This document shows positions 43,609 through 52,764 of a DNA stretch of 64,000 nucleotides, piece after piece. A program made the position numbers and the translations under genes. The stretch spans positions 17,612-81,611 of the forward strand of contig CAZBHS010000024.1 of NCBI GenBank assembly GCA_964491915.1, read 5' to 3'. Origin of the DNA: JAHELQ01 sp964491915 (GTDB lineage Bacteria > Acidobacteriota > Aminicenantia > UBA2199). Positions within the stretch are counted from its first letter, which is position 1. Every line of letters starts with the position of its first letter. The notes below the pieces were generated by a model. The model was not told the DNA's origin. It ran no database searches and saw nothing but the letters and a program-made list of their open reading frames with translations.

Positions 43609-44292
43609 ATGAGCAAAATTCCGTTTAATGTTTATGATTTCTTCGCCTATCTATCAAGTGGTAGTGTGGTTATTGGGGCCATTGATTATCTCTTTGGATA
43701 TCAATGGCTCTTGAGTAAGGACATCAGTATCCAGTTCTTCTTCTTTCTGATTTTTCTCTCTTATACTTGTGGGCATTGTGTGGCGCACTTCTCGTCATTC
43801 CTACTTGAAAAGTTTCTGGTTAAAAAGTTGTTGAGAAGCCCAACATCTCTATTAATGGGGAAACCAGGACGGAAATTTTTGAAATCCATCTTCCCTGGAT
43901 ATCATCAACCGCTTCCTAAGAAAACACAGAAGCGCATCGTAGGGGTTGCGAAGAGTAAGGGAATCGATGCCCGGGGCAGCGGTTTTTTTGAGCACGCTTA
44001 TTCGATAATGAGTCGAGATGAGCGAGTTCAAGGAAAACTGGACCAATTCCGCAATCTCTACGCGTTTGCCCGGAATATGTCCTTCTCGCTTTTTTGTACT
44101 TCAATCATGTTCCTGATTGCTAATTTCCAGAAGGATTCGGTTGGATATTCGTGGATCATTTTTTCCCTGGTTTTGAGTCTGGTTTTACTTTATCGCTACC
44201 TTAAGTTTTTTAGACAGTATTCTTTCGATCTTTTGGTGAAATACTCGGAGATGGAAGTGGAATTGAAAGCAAATGGTGGGTTGACCGGTTGA
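43609..44292 (+). CDS. Four-helix membrane protein of unknown function
   Basis: The 227-residue form starts at ATG 43609. Two hydrophobic segments near the N-terminus (SSGSVVIGAIDYLFG, FFFFLIFLSYTCGHC) and two near residues 160-205 flank a basic central domain (KKTQKRIVGVAKSKG ... RDERVQGKLDQFRN). The opening PFNVYDFFAYLSSGSV resembles the membrane module seen in several accessory-locus proteins. I cannot name the family. It follows the MBL gene closely and the two probably act as a pair. Confidence 0.7.
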   Translation: MSKIPFNVYDFFAYLSSGSVVIGAIDYLFGYQWLLSKDISIQFFFFLIFLSYTCGHCVAHFSSFLLEKFLVKKLLRSPTSLLMGKPGRKFLKSIFPGYHQPLPKKTQKRIVGVAKSKGIDARGSGFFEHAYSIMSRDERVQGKLDQFRNLYAFARNMSFSLFCTSIMFLIANFQKDSVGYSWIIFSLVLSLVLLYRYLKFFRQYSFDLLVKYSEMEVELKANGGLTG

Positions 44293-44360
44293 GCCATAAC
44301 TCCTGACGGAGTAAATAACTTGTCGTTTGTAGTAAGGCTTTAATATAGGAGGTTTGTATC

Positions 44361-45194
44361 ATGAAAGTTTTTTTTATTTTGACTGGAATATTGGTTGCTT
44401 TAAGCGTGGCTTTCGTTGGGTGTGATTTGTCGCCCAAAAAGATTGTCTGTGATCAGTTTGACTTACGGACTGAATTGAAGGATGGTGTACTTAAATTTCG
44501 GATTGATACGGATCTTCCCGACGATACCACGGTGATTGTCGGTGTGTCCCGCTCTTACAAAGAGAAAGGGGATTCCGAACTGTATTCGGTTGACTACTAT
44601 AGCAGCAAAAACTCGCTGCTGAAATTCAAAAACGAACAAATCGTCCCCTTGAATAATGAGAGATGGAAACGACTGTTGAGGGAGAAACAGGTGGAAATGT
44701 CCCGTTTGGGCTATGGCTTCGATGTGGCTTCGGTGAGTAATAAAGTTGAACTGAGTGCAGTGGTGCCAATCAGGCAGCGGAATCCCGGTTTTGGCGAAGA
44801 TAATGTGAATCTTGTGGGCAAGGCTGTGACCCATAGAGGATTTAGAACTGTCAATCGCAAAGTGATGTTCAAGTTTCCGATGAAAGAACCACCGGTGGGG
44901 AGGTCGCCAGTTCCGAATTTAAATCCCATGGATCTGGACGTTGGAGCCGTGTACACTTTGTCGAAAAAAACTCCATTGATGCCTCATTACAATCCTGGAA
45001 ACCCGGCGTTAGCGATGCGTCAGGTTAGATACATTCAAAGGGAGGGGCAAATCAAGATCTTGAAAAAGAAAAATGTGAACGGCACGATGTGGTATCGTGT
45101 CTCCGCCAAAACCAATAATGGGACTCGGATTGGGAACGGCTGGATTAACAGCATCGCTCTCTTAGGGCAGAAACTGAATGGAAAATATAATTAA
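44361..45194 (+). CDS. Lipoprotein with C-terminal SH3-like segment
   Basis: This 277-residue protein has an AGGAGG site. The signal peptide ends in the lipobox AFVGC (Cys21). The central part is unrecognised. The last ~80 residues (GAVYTLSKKTPLMPH ... GQIKILKKKNVNGTMWYRVS ... GWINSIALLG) resemble a bacterial SH3b domain, often used to bind peptidoglycan or peptide ligands. It is followed after 15 bp by a small membrane protein in the same operon. Confidence 0.75.
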   Translation: MKVFFILTGILVALSVAFVGCDLSPKKIVCDQFDLRTELKDGVLKFRIDTDLPDDTTVIVGVSRSYKEKGDSELYSVDYYSSKNSLLKFKNEQIVPLNNERWKRLLREKQVEMSRLGYGFDVASVSNKVELSAVVPIRQRNPGFGEDNVNLVGKAVTHRGFRTVNRKVMFKFPMKEPPVGRSPVPNLNPMDLDVGAVYTLSKKTPLMPHYNPGNPALAMRQVRYIQREGQIKILKKKNVNGTMWYRVSAKTNNGTRIGNGWINSIALLGQKLNGKYN

Positions 45195-45209
45195 AAAGGA
45201 GTCAACGAA

Positions 45210-45491
45210 ATGATTAAAGAAGACAACAACAAAAGTCTGGCTATCGGAATTCCCGGTTTTATTTTGAATGGAGTGGGGTATGGGATGCAATCCGATTTGT
45301 TACTTCTAATCGGCGGTGTAATGCTGGTTGTTGGATTTGGATTTTATGCCAAGGCCAAAGGAAGAAGCCCCTGGTGGGGATTACTTGCGTTATTCTCAAT
45401 TTTTGGAATATTGGTGTTAGCGGCTTTAAAGGACATGAGCAAGGAACTGGAAATATCCGTACAACCTAATGTCGGGTCTCAATCCACATAA
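45210..45491 (+). CDS. Small membrane protein
   Basis: This 93-residue protein has a GGAG site and two to three hydrophobic segments (IGIPGFILNGVGYG, LLLIGGVMLVVGFGFYAKA, PWWGLLALFSIFGILVLAAL). The GRSPWWGLLALFSIFGILVL motif recurs in many small bacterial membrane proteins of unknown function. It is in an operon with the upstream lipoprotein. Confidence 0.7.
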   Translation: MIKEDNNKSLAIGIPGFILNGVGYGMQSDLLLLIGGVMLVVGFGFYAKAKGRSPWWGLLALFSIFGILVLAALKDMSKELEISVQPNVGSQST

Positions 45492-45510
45492 ACGCTTGAT
45501 ACTTATAAAA

Positions 45511-45572
45511 GGCAGGCGCCGATTCTTATTTTTACCTTCTTTTGAGTCGGAAGTAATTCTTCGGTGCCTGTC
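45511..45572. terminator. Possible bidirectional terminator hairpin
   Basis: A 12-bp stem (45511-45522 with 45561-45572, two G-U pairs) with a 38-base loop lies between convergent genes. There is no strong T run on either side, so termination strength is uncertain. Confidence 0.4.
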
Positions 45573-45580
45573 TATTCTTG

Positions 45581-46697
45581 CTATTGGACCTTTTCGATTA
45601 GGTAGGATGAGAGGTTGCGGTTCTCGGTGTCGATGCCGATGCCGATGATGTAGATGGAAGTGGATGTGCGGTGTTGGTATTTTTCGTAGTATTTTTTCTG
45701 TTTTATTTGATTGATGGCTTCTAGAGCTGTTCCCAGTTTGAATTCCATGATAAAGAGGGTGTTGTCCATTTCGACGACAGCATCGATTCTTCCGCGATTG
45801 GTTTGAATTTCCGTTTGGACATCGATGCCCAATAACATGAGGGTTAGGTAGATGACACTGTGATAGTAGGCCTCCATGTCTTTTATAAAAATATTGTAGG
45901 AGATACTCGCAAAGACAGAATTCATGATCTCCATAAATTTATCGAGGTTTCTTGATTGGAGGCTCTTTTTTAAATCATAGACAAGGATGCTCACTTCGTT
46001 GGGGAAACGGCCCGAATAATCGCTTAAGAGATGTTCGAGGAAGGACTCTTTTACTTCTTGGTTGGGGTAGGAGAGGATGTAGTGGCGGCGGGTGCGGTCG
46101 ATGGGCTCTACGGATTTGACTGTTAGGTAGCCGGTTTGGAAGAGGAGGGCCGCGACGTTGATTTTGTCCAGCTCGAAGGACTCGAATATCGCTTCGCCGG
46201 TTCTGTAATGGTCGAATTGTGTGATGTCGAGCTTGGTGTCTTTGATCAGTTTCATCAGGAATGAGGGGGTTCCGCTCTCGAACCAGTAGTTGCCGAACTC
46301 TTCTTTGGCGAAGAATGAAAGAACGGAGAATGGATTGAAGACAAAGCTCCGCCCATCCCAGGAATAGCCGTTATACCACTCTTTGATGTCGGCGACGATC
46401 GAGGCTGCGTCGGTTTCCATAGCGTAGGCCGGAAAAATCCAGATGAATCACCGGATGTTCTTGCCAATCCACCTTGTCGTGGATCCAGAGGTTCTTGAAA
46501 TATTCTTTGTTGCCCAGGAAAAGCTCTTTTAATGTCGAAATCAAGAGCGATTTTCCAAACCGCCGGGGCCGGGACAAAAAGTAATACTTACCGCCGTTCG
46601 AGACCAACTGATGGATGTATTTGGTCTTGTCGATGTAGAGATAGTTCTCAGCCACAATCTCCTTGAAGGTCTGAATCCAGATGGGTAGTTTCTTCAT
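45581..46697 (-). pseudogene. Broken AAA-ATPase/PD-(D/E)XK (DUF1703) gene
   Basis: Two overlapping minus-strand frames form one protein. The first (46697 to about 46400) has the family N-terminus: LPIWIQTFKEIVAENYLYIDKT, then YFLSRPRRFGKSLLISTL (Walker A) and HPVIHLDFSGL. The second (46420-45581) resumes at EWYNGYSWDG and runs to the nuclease domain RGRIDAVVEMDNTLFIMEFKLG. The middle of the ATPase, including Walker B, is missing and the frame changes at the join, so this is an internal deletion. The DUF1703 family is common, multicopy and often degraded. Confidence 0.85.
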
Positions 46698-46869
46698 GCG
46701 ATGATTATAATATTAAACGATAAGATGTACAAGCTCCGAACGAACCTCGAATCGAGTAAAGATTTATCCAGTTGTATAAAGATTTATAATTGTTGAGTTA
46801 TTTCACAAACTTTCGAACTATAATGTGGGGGATCGGATATGGTGCCAGTGGATAATCACAGGAGGTGTT

Positions 46870-47871
46870 ATGACACTGAAAGGTTTTTTACGCGAATGGG
46901 AAGCTGCTCAACGGCGGACGGCTCGTGAAGAGGCGCGGCAGCAACGGGAACTCGAACGGGAGCGAAAGGAGCTCGATAAAATGGAGGAATTGGAGCGGGC
47001 GAGGTATGAGGTCGAGGGGTATGAAGAGCGAATCGGGAGTTTGCTTTCGGTTCACAAAGAATGTTGCGAATTTGTTGATTGGCAGGCTATCAACGAGGGA
47101 TTGCCGCCGGGGATTCCCGATAAACCGGATGTCCATGAGAAGGCGGCGCAGGAGTTATTCGACGGATATGAGGCGTCGGTTCTTGATACTCTTTTTTTCC
47201 GGGTGAATAGAAAACGGCAGGAATTGTTCGACGCTATCGATGTGGGGCGGGCAATGGACGCCGAGGAGTATTCGCTGCAGTTAATGGAGTTCGAAAACTT
47301 CTTCAAGGCTTGGGAGTGGAAGAGATTGAGGTCGGATTATGTTCTGGCTGGGGATTTGGAGGTGATGATCGAGGTCATCGATGCCATCGGTCCCTTCCGG
47401 GAGATTACCGACCTTGGTTCGCGGTTGGCGTTCAATTTCGACAGCAGTAAGGAGATTGAGGTCTCACTCGATGTGAACGGCAAAGAGGTGATTCCGGGGG
47501 AAATCAAGACGGTGCTCAAAACCGGGAAGCTGTCGGTCAAGAAGATGCCGGTGACACGGTTCAATGAGTTGTATCAAGACTACATCTGCGGCTGCGCTTT
47601 GCGGATCGCGCGGGAGTTGTTCGCCCTGTTGCCCTTCGAGAAGGTGTTCGTTCACGCGGTTGGGGATATTTTGAACACCAAGACCGGATACAAGGAGTCC
47701 CAACCGATTCTCTCTGTATTGTTCACCAGGGAGACGATGGAAACCCTCAACTTTGAAAACCTTGATCCCTCTGATTGCATGGAGAATTTTGTCCACAATA
47801 TGGAGTTTAAAGTGAGAAACGGTTTCGAAATTGTCGAAAGAATCCACCCTGAGAACTTCAGTGGTGCGTGA
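46870..47871 (+). CDS. Coiled-coil protein of unknown function
   Basis: This is a 333-residue soluble protein. The start at ATG 46870 directly follows AGGAGG; an upstream in-frame ATG lacks support. Residues 1-60 are a highly charged coiled coil (EEARQQRELERERKELDKMEELE). The remainder is a mixed alpha/beta domain with two halves and a conserved-looking LPFEKVFVHAVGDILNTKTGYKESQPILSV region near residue 255. Not recognised. It is probably paired with the membrane protein 10 bp downstream. Confidence 0.7.
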   Translation: MTLKGFLREWEAAQRRTAREEARQQRELERERKELDKMEELERARYEVEGYEERIGSLLSVHKECCEFVDWQAINEGLPPGIPDKPDVHEKAAQELFDGYEASVLDTLFFRVNRKRQELFDAIDVGRAMDAEEYSLQLMEFENFFKAWEWKRLRSDYVLAGDLEVMIEVIDAIGPFREITDLGSRLAFNFDSSKEIEVSLDVNGKEVIPGEIKTVLKTGKLSVKKMPVTRFNELYQDYICGCALRIARELFALLPFEKVFVHAVGDILNTKTGYKESQPILSVLFTRETMETLNFENLDPSDCMENFVHNMEFKVRNGFEIVERIHPENFSGA

Positions 47872-47881
47872 GGAGAGAGAG

Positions 47882-48568
47882 ATGGGTGCGATTATTGCGT
47901 TTTTAGTTTTTATATATATTGTTTTCCAGGTGATCGATGCCTTCAAAGGGCTTGGGAATGACGGCGGGATCGTGCTTGGGACAGTCGTTTTGGTAATGGC
48001 GATTCCGGTGTTCGGTTTCATTGTTTGGAAGCGACTGATCGTTACCTGGAACCAACGCAGGAAATTCAGAAAATTGGTGCGTACTATTGTCGCGGAGCCA
48101 TTGGATTCAGAGCTGGTGGATGATATGATTTCAGACGCCACCGTCACCCACCAATGGCAAATCGCTTGTTTGAAAGATCTAAAGACCATCCGCGAAGCGA
48201 TTGTCGGAGCGTTGTCTTCAGAGGTGGGGGAGGTTGCCGAGACCTGGATGGCGTTGCTTGGTGAATGTCACGAACGGATTCGCCAAATCGGTTCGCTCAT
48301 CAATGAGTCTTCCCAGGAAAAGATAGCGAATTTGATTCAGGAAACAGAGGCGAAGTTCTATGTGCAAGTCACTCTCAATGTCGCCAGCCGCCATCTGACC
48401 AACGCCGGAAATGTAAAACGGAAAGAGGCCAAACGCGAATGCCTCAGCCAGGCGAAAGAGGCTCTTACAGAAGGACTGGCCGAACAAACCAACGGCAACA
48501 AAGAGGTCAAACACCTCCTAAGAGAGGTCACAAAACAACAAAAAGCTCTGGGCCTGCAGACTGTTTAA
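47882..48568 (+). CDS. Membrane-anchored helical protein of unknown function
   Basis: The 228-residue form starts at ATG 47882 after GAGGAGAG. Two N-terminal membrane helices (IIAFLVFIYIVFQVI and IVLGTVVLVMAIPVFGFIVW) are followed by a long charged alpha-helical cytoplasmic part (to residue 228). Not recognised. The tight spacing to the coiled-coil gene suggests that the two proteins form a complex at the membrane. Confidence 0.7.
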   Translation: MGAIIAFLVFIYIVFQVIDAFKGLGNDGGIVLGTVVLVMAIPVFGFIVWKRLIVTWNQRRKFRKLVRTIVAEPLDSELVDDMISDATVTHQWQIACLKDLKTIREAIVGALSSEVGEVAETWMALLGECHERIRQIGSLINESSQEKIANLIQETEAKFYVQVTLNVASRHLTNAGNVKRKEAKRECLSQAKEALTEGLAEQTNGNKEVKHLLREVTKQQKALGLQTV

Positions 48569-48754
48569 AAACAAATTGTACTTGAGTATAATTAAGAGGC
48601 AAACATTGGTTGAAAAATGAAAGGAGTGAAACATAGTGAAGGGGCATGTCTAAGAACGAAGATATCTATTCAAATATAACCAAATAAAGGCTTTATGTGA
48701 TTCCCGCTCATGTGTTAAAATTAAGTTCTTGTTAATACCAGGAGGAAATCTGAG

Positions 48755-49891
48755 GTGAAACGTTTGTGGACGCTTGTTGTTTTGATGTTGATGTTTGTTT
48801 GCCAGGGACTAACCGGGGAGGTCGTGACTCTGGATGCCAGTTCCGGTCAATTGATCGGTATGAGCCGGGAGAGGTTGGAGTATTATGTGTGGGACGAAGT
48901 GGAATCTGAGATCGAAGAGAAGGTGGTGATCTATATTCGCTCCATGAAGGACGGCTCGCTGAAAAAGACCGTTCATCTAAAGAAGGGAGATTGCGCCGCC
49001 CCCATTGAATTATGCGCCCCGACAATTATCCAATACCACGACGACAAGTTCTTCATTTACGATGTAAACAAAAAAATCGTTGTGTTCGACAAAGACTTCC
49101 AGTATCTCTACAGCTCCAGACATTACCAAAGCCGCCACTTTGTCGATTTCTTCGGCGATGCCCCCTGCGACCAATTCGTGATTGGAAAAAGCGCCATCAA
49201 AGGCGAACAAATAGAAATGTCAATCATCCTGAACTCCCTGGATCACCGCCATCTGGTCAAAACCGAAGTCGTCATCGATTCACGCCAGGAAGAATTAAAA
49301 CGAAAGCTTTCCACCAACAACGGAGTTCGCACCATCGCTTTCCTCTACTTCACCCCCTCGACCTATGGCTTCGAGCAAAACGGTTCGATCATCTATTCCT
49401 TCAACACTCAAAACACCTACATGGTCTACAATCCCAAGACCGCCACAAAAAAGACCATCGCCCTCCCCCAACTAAAAGCCAAACTCTACACTCTCGAAGA
49501 AGCACGGCAAACCGGCTACTTCAAAACCGACGGCCAAGAAGAGCGATGGAAAAAGCGCAACCTCATTGTCCACTACACCCCATACCAACAGAAAACCTTC
49601 CATCTCGGCATGCTAAAAACCGGTCCAGCCACCATCGGCTTCATCACCGAACTAAACTGCAAAACCATGATCATGCGCATCGACATCTTCCAAACCCAAA
49701 CCGGGAAACACATCTTTCATTTCCACGTCCCGGCCGGAAAAAGTTTCACCCGCGCCATCTCCCTATTCGGCCCCGGCTTCCGTCCCACTTTCATCGACTA
49801 CCCCACAAAAACCTACATTTGGGAAGATTTTTCCCCGGATTTCGAAAAAATTACTAAATTCTCAAGGATAAAAGATGGTAACGATAACTAA
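48755..49891 (+). CDS. Secreted propeller-like protein, paralog of the RiPP-operon protein
   Basis: This 378-residue protein starts at GTG 48755 with AGGAGG nine bases upstream. The signal peptide ends near CQGLTGEV. It matches the 33326-34501 protein from end to end, for example SSGQLIGMSRERLEYYVWDE against SPGQLVGLSRDREEYYVID and YSSRHYQSRHFVDFFGD against FSSRYYKDRHFVDFWGK. No maturase or precursor is next to it, but a fragment of a further copy lies at ~50.49 kb. Its second half uses C-rich third codon positions, unlike the AT-rich copy in the island. Confidence 0.8.
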   Translation: MKRLWTLVVLMLMFVCQGLTGEVVTLDASSGQLIGMSRERLEYYVWDEVESEIEEKVVIYIRSMKDGSLKKTVHLKKGDCAAPIELCAPTIIQYHDDKFFIYDVNKKIVVFDKDFQYLYSSRHYQSRHFVDFFGDAPCDQFVIGKSAIKGEQIEMSIILNSLDHRHLVKTEVVIDSRQEELKRKLSTNNGVRTIAFLYFTPSTYGFEQNGSIIYSFNTQNTYMVYNPKTATKKTIALPQLKAKLYTLEEARQTGYFKTDGQEERWKKRNLIVHYTPYQQKTFHLGMLKTGPATIGFITELNCKTMIMRIDIFQTQTGKHIFHFHVPAGKSFTRAISLFGPGFRPTFIDYPTKTYIWEDFSPDFEKITKFSRIKDGNDN

Positions 49892-49984
49892 TCGAAGCGA
49901 TTTTGCTAAAATTTTTTTCATTTTTTTGTTGAAAAAATAGCGACATTCTATTACTAATTTAGTTAAAAGGAAGTTTTTTCCGAG

Positions 49985-50419
49985 GTGGAAAAGAAGGTAA
50001 TGCATCAATCCTTCGAGGAGGGGGTTTTGTCAAGTGAAGTAAATGAAATGGCAGTAGTGGAAGGGCCGAGTCCTATAAGTTTTTTTGATTTCTCCGAAAA
50101 TCTGGCATTTGGAGTGTATCAAGTAGACAGCAATGGGAAATTTACTTATTGCAATGAAGCAATGGTAGACATTCTAGGATTCTCAAAAAAAGAAGATCTC
50201 ATCGGTAGGGATATTCTTGATTTTTATATTTACAAAGATGATAGGCCTCTGATGTTAGATTATATGAGAGTCAAAGGTAAATCTAACGAAATTACTCTTT
50301 ATTGGAAGGCGAAGGACGGTAAAGAGTTGTTGCTCAAAGCTTCATGCCAATTTATGCATGATGATTCGGGAGCTGTTGTGGGAATCTGCGGATTGGTCAA
50401 GGTGGATCCCACAATTTAG
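49985..50419 (+). CDS. Stand-alone PAS-domain protein
   Basis: This 144-residue protein starts at GTG 49985. Residues ~35-140 form a PAS domain with the pattern FGVYQVDSNGKFTYCNEAMVDILGFS, LIGRDILDFYIYKDDR and a C-terminal VVGICGLVKVD. No output domain is attached, so it is either a signalling adaptor or the surviving sensor piece of a larger kinase. The 5' leader is AT-rich with a GGAAG site. Confidence 0.75.
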   Translation: MEKKVMHQSFEEGVLSSEVNEMAVVEGPSPISFFDFSENLAFGVYQVDSNGKFTYCNEAMVDILGFSKKEDLIGRDILDFYIYKDDRPLMLDYMRVKGKSNEITLYWKAKDGKELLLKASCQFMHDDSGAVVGICGLVKVDPTI

Positions 50420-50483
50420 ACGAAAAGAGCATCCGCATTCAACCGGCACCGGCTCTAAAGTTCCAGGTATTACTGACGCTGGC

Positions 50484-50532
50484 CCAACCATCACCATATT
50501 CATTACCGAACTAAACTGCGAACCATGATCAT
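50484..50532 (+). pseudogene. Fragment of a further propeller-paralog gene
   Basis: About 50 bp here (ACCGAACTAAACTGC ... ACCATGATCATG) match bases ~49625-49675 of the upstream propeller gene with few changes and one small deletion. It is the leftover of a deleted extra copy. Confidence 0.6.
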
Positions 50533-50590
50533 GTCTCGGAAAAATCAACAAGTTTTTCGGGATAGATTAGAAAATTGTATACTTGTGAAC

Positions 50591-50998
50591 CTACTCCTCC
50601 TCTTGGGGGGTTAGGTAGAGTTTGATGTACCAGGTGGCGGCGGGGGGCCAGGTCGAGGGGTCTTCGTTGTCGTTGGTGATGTTGTCTGGGGAGATGACTT
50701 GTTTGGCTTTGATTTTGTCGGGATTGATGATGTGTTCGTCGAAGAGGTAGAGGGTGAGATAGCGGTCGTTGCGGGAGACTTGGGGTAGGATTTGGTTGGT
50801 GTCGAAGATTAGGTTGGCGGCTTTGTTGACGAAGACGACGCTGGCTCGGTAGGTGTCTTTTTGCTCTTCGAGCCACACCTCGGCCCGGAACGTCTGGCCG
50901 TCGATGACTTCGTTTTTGTAGAGGGCGGCGTGCGCCGGGATGGCGATGGTTGTCAGGAAGACGGCAAGTAGGGTGATTGGTTTGATGTTAGTTTTCAT
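50591..50998 (-). CDS. Small secreted protein of unknown function
   Basis: The 135-residue form starts at ATG 50998 (GAGG-type site 9 bases upstream); an upstream ATG would weaken the signal peptide. The signal peptide ends near IPAHAALY. The mature protein (~110 residues) is beta-rich and acidic (QTFRAEVWLEEQKDTYRASVVFVN ... YLTLYLFDEHIIN). It is not recognised. It is transcribed divergently from the propeller-transglutaminase gene. Confidence 0.7.
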   Translation of the reverse strand: MKTNIKPITLLAVFLTTIAIPAHAALYKNEVIDGQTFRAEVWLEEQKDTYRASVVFVNKAANLIFDTNQILPQVSRNDRYLTLYLFDEHIINPDKIKAKQVISPDNITNDNEDPSTWPPAATWYIKLYLTPQEEE

Positions 50999-51080
50999 GT
51001 GGCACCTCTTATTTTTTCCACTTTTTCCTTTAATCTTTCCTATATATAATATAGTGCAGAAAAATGTGAGATTCAACTGT

Positions 51081-51109
51081 TTTACATTTTGATTTTGTCC
51101 TGCTACAAT
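51081..51109 (+). promoter_or_regulatory. Sigma-70 promoter of the propeller-transglutaminase gene
   Basis: TTTACA at 51081-51086, a 17-bp spacer, then TACAAT at 51104-51109, about 20 bp before the start codon. Confidence 0.65.
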
Positions 51110-51130
51110 GGATTTTTCAATGGAGGTAAT

Positions 51131-52744
51131 ATGAAAAGGACCGAACGTTTTGGTATGTTTGCAATCTTATTGTTGTGTTGCGGGCTGGTTTTGCCTGCGA
51201 TGGTGGGGGACGCGGTGAAAACCTTCAAGACACCGGGGCATCATCCTACGGCTATGTGCTTTGACGGGACGTTGATCTGGTTGGCGGACAGCCGCGCCGC
51301 TGAATTGAACGGGATCGACCCGAAAACCGGGGACGTGGTGAAGACATTGAACGCTCCGGGGTATGATCCGGTGGGATTGGCCTGGGATGGGAAGCTGCTC
51401 TGGTGCATTGACGCGTCGGAGGGGTGGATCTATGGCATCGATGTGAAGAGTGGGGTGGCGGAGAAGATATTGGAATCCAATTCCCGCAAACCGGGGGGCA
51501 TGACGTTTGACGGATCGTACTTGTGGATGATCGACAGGGGCAATAAAAAGCTGCTGAAAATCAACCGGCAGGACGGGATGATGCATGAGAACATCACGGC
51601 TCCGTCGCCGGACGTGAAAGATTTGACATTTGACGGCACATATATCTGGGCCTCGGACAATGGGGACGATATGTTGTACCGGGTGAACCCGGAGAATGGG
51701 AATGTGGTGACGTATGTGCGCTCGGTGGGACCTTACCCGTATGGTATTTGTTGGGACGGCGAGACTCTTTGGACGGCGGACCATCAGACAGAGGAACTCT
51801 GTAAATTGGATCTGGAAGACAAGAAGTTTTTGCGGCGGTTGGAGCCGAAAGTCTATGATTGGGAGATCGTGCAGGAGTTCAGGAATTATGGACCGGACAC
51901 TGTGAAGGATGTGGATGTGTTTATGGCGGTGCCCAAAGATCTGGACAATCAGGATATTCTGGGGGAGATCGGCTATGACCCGAAGCCCGATGAGTTTGTG
52001 AAGGATCGCTGGGGGCAGACATTCGCGCGGTTCCGTTATGCGGATGTAAAGTCCGATACGATGCTTCGTTCGGTGATGAAGGTGAAGGCGCGGATGCACA
52101 ATACCGAATGTTACATCTTCCCGGAACGGGTTGGGGATTTGAAAGATATTCCCAAGAAGTTGAAGATCTATTTGCAGGACGGCTTCAAGTATGACATCGA
52201 GCATCCGGTGGTGCAGTCGGCGGTCAAAGCGGCGGTGGGCGATGAGACACGGCCCTATTGGATGATGCGGAAGATTTTTAATTATATTTTGGATAAGATC
52301 GAGTACAAGCTCAAACCGTTGGGCGGTTGGAATCCGGCGCCTACGGTGTTGAAACGGGGGACTGGGTCGTGCAGCGAGTATTCGTTCGTGTTTATCGCCA
52401 TGTGCAGGGCGGCGGGATTGCCGGCCCGGTATGCCGGATCAGTGGTGATTCGTAGTAAGGATAAAGGGATCGATGATGTGTGGCACCGTTGGCCGGAAGT
52501 GTATTTGCCTAATTATGGTTGGGTTCCGGTGGATCCGTCGGCTGAAGGTGGGCGGCCTTATCCGGGGGATATCGCGCGTTTGATCGGGACCGAAAGCAAC
52601 CGCTACTTGATTACCACCAATGGCGGTGGGGATTCGAAGTATCTGGATTTTTATTATAATTTCAATACCCGCTGGCAAACCGAAGGCAAGTGCCGGATCG
52701 TGTCGAAACAATACGGCGAATTTGTGCCGGTGGATGAAGAATAA
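51131..52744 (+). CDS. Secreted beta-propeller plus transglutaminase-like protein
   Basis: The 537-residue form starts at ATG 51131 after GGAGG. The signal peptide is followed by at least five propeller-like repeats of ~42 residues (PTAMCFDGTLIWLADS, PVGLAWDGKLLWCIDA, PGGMTFDGSYLWMIDR, VKDLTFDGTYIWASDN, PYGICWDGETLWTADH). The C-terminal domain is transglutaminase-like with an apparent triad Cys414 (GTGSCSEYSF), His452 (DVWHRWPEVYL) and Asp468 (VPVDPSAEG). Family members act as proteases or crosslinking enzymes; the propeller probably binds the substrate outside the cell. Confidence 0.87.
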   Translation: MKRTERFGMFAILLLCCGLVLPAMVGDAVKTFKTPGHHPTAMCFDGTLIWLADSRAAELNGIDPKTGDVVKTLNAPGYDPVGLAWDGKLLWCIDASEGWIYGIDVKSGVAEKILESNSRKPGGMTFDGSYLWMIDRGNKKLLKINRQDGMMHENITAPSPDVKDLTFDGTYIWASDNGDDMLYRVNPENGNVVTYVRSVGPYPYGICWDGETLWTADHQTEELCKLDLEDKKFLRRLEPKVYDWEIVQEFRNYGPDTVKDVDVFMAVPKDLDNQDILGEIGYDPKPDEFVKDRWGQTFARFRYADVKSDTMLRSVMKVKARMHNTECYIFPERVGDLKDIPKKLKIYLQDGFKYDIEHPVVQSAVKAAVGDETRPYWMMRKIFNYILDKIEYKLKPLGGWNPAPTVLKRGTGSCSEYSFVFIAMCRAAGLPARYAGSVVIRSKDKGIDDVWHRWPEVYLPNYGWVPVDPSAEGGRPYPGDIARLIGTESNRYLITTNGGGDSKYLDFYYNFNTRWQTEGKCRIVSKQYGEFVPVDEE

Positions 52745-52764
52745 GCTATTTGTTTGAATAAAAA

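Noticed and set aside
48617..48700. Short frames with ribosome-binding-like sequences before the 48.8 kb propeller gene
   Set aside because: Candidates of 13-20 codons lack leader-like or Cys-rich features; I cannot support a precursor peptide there.
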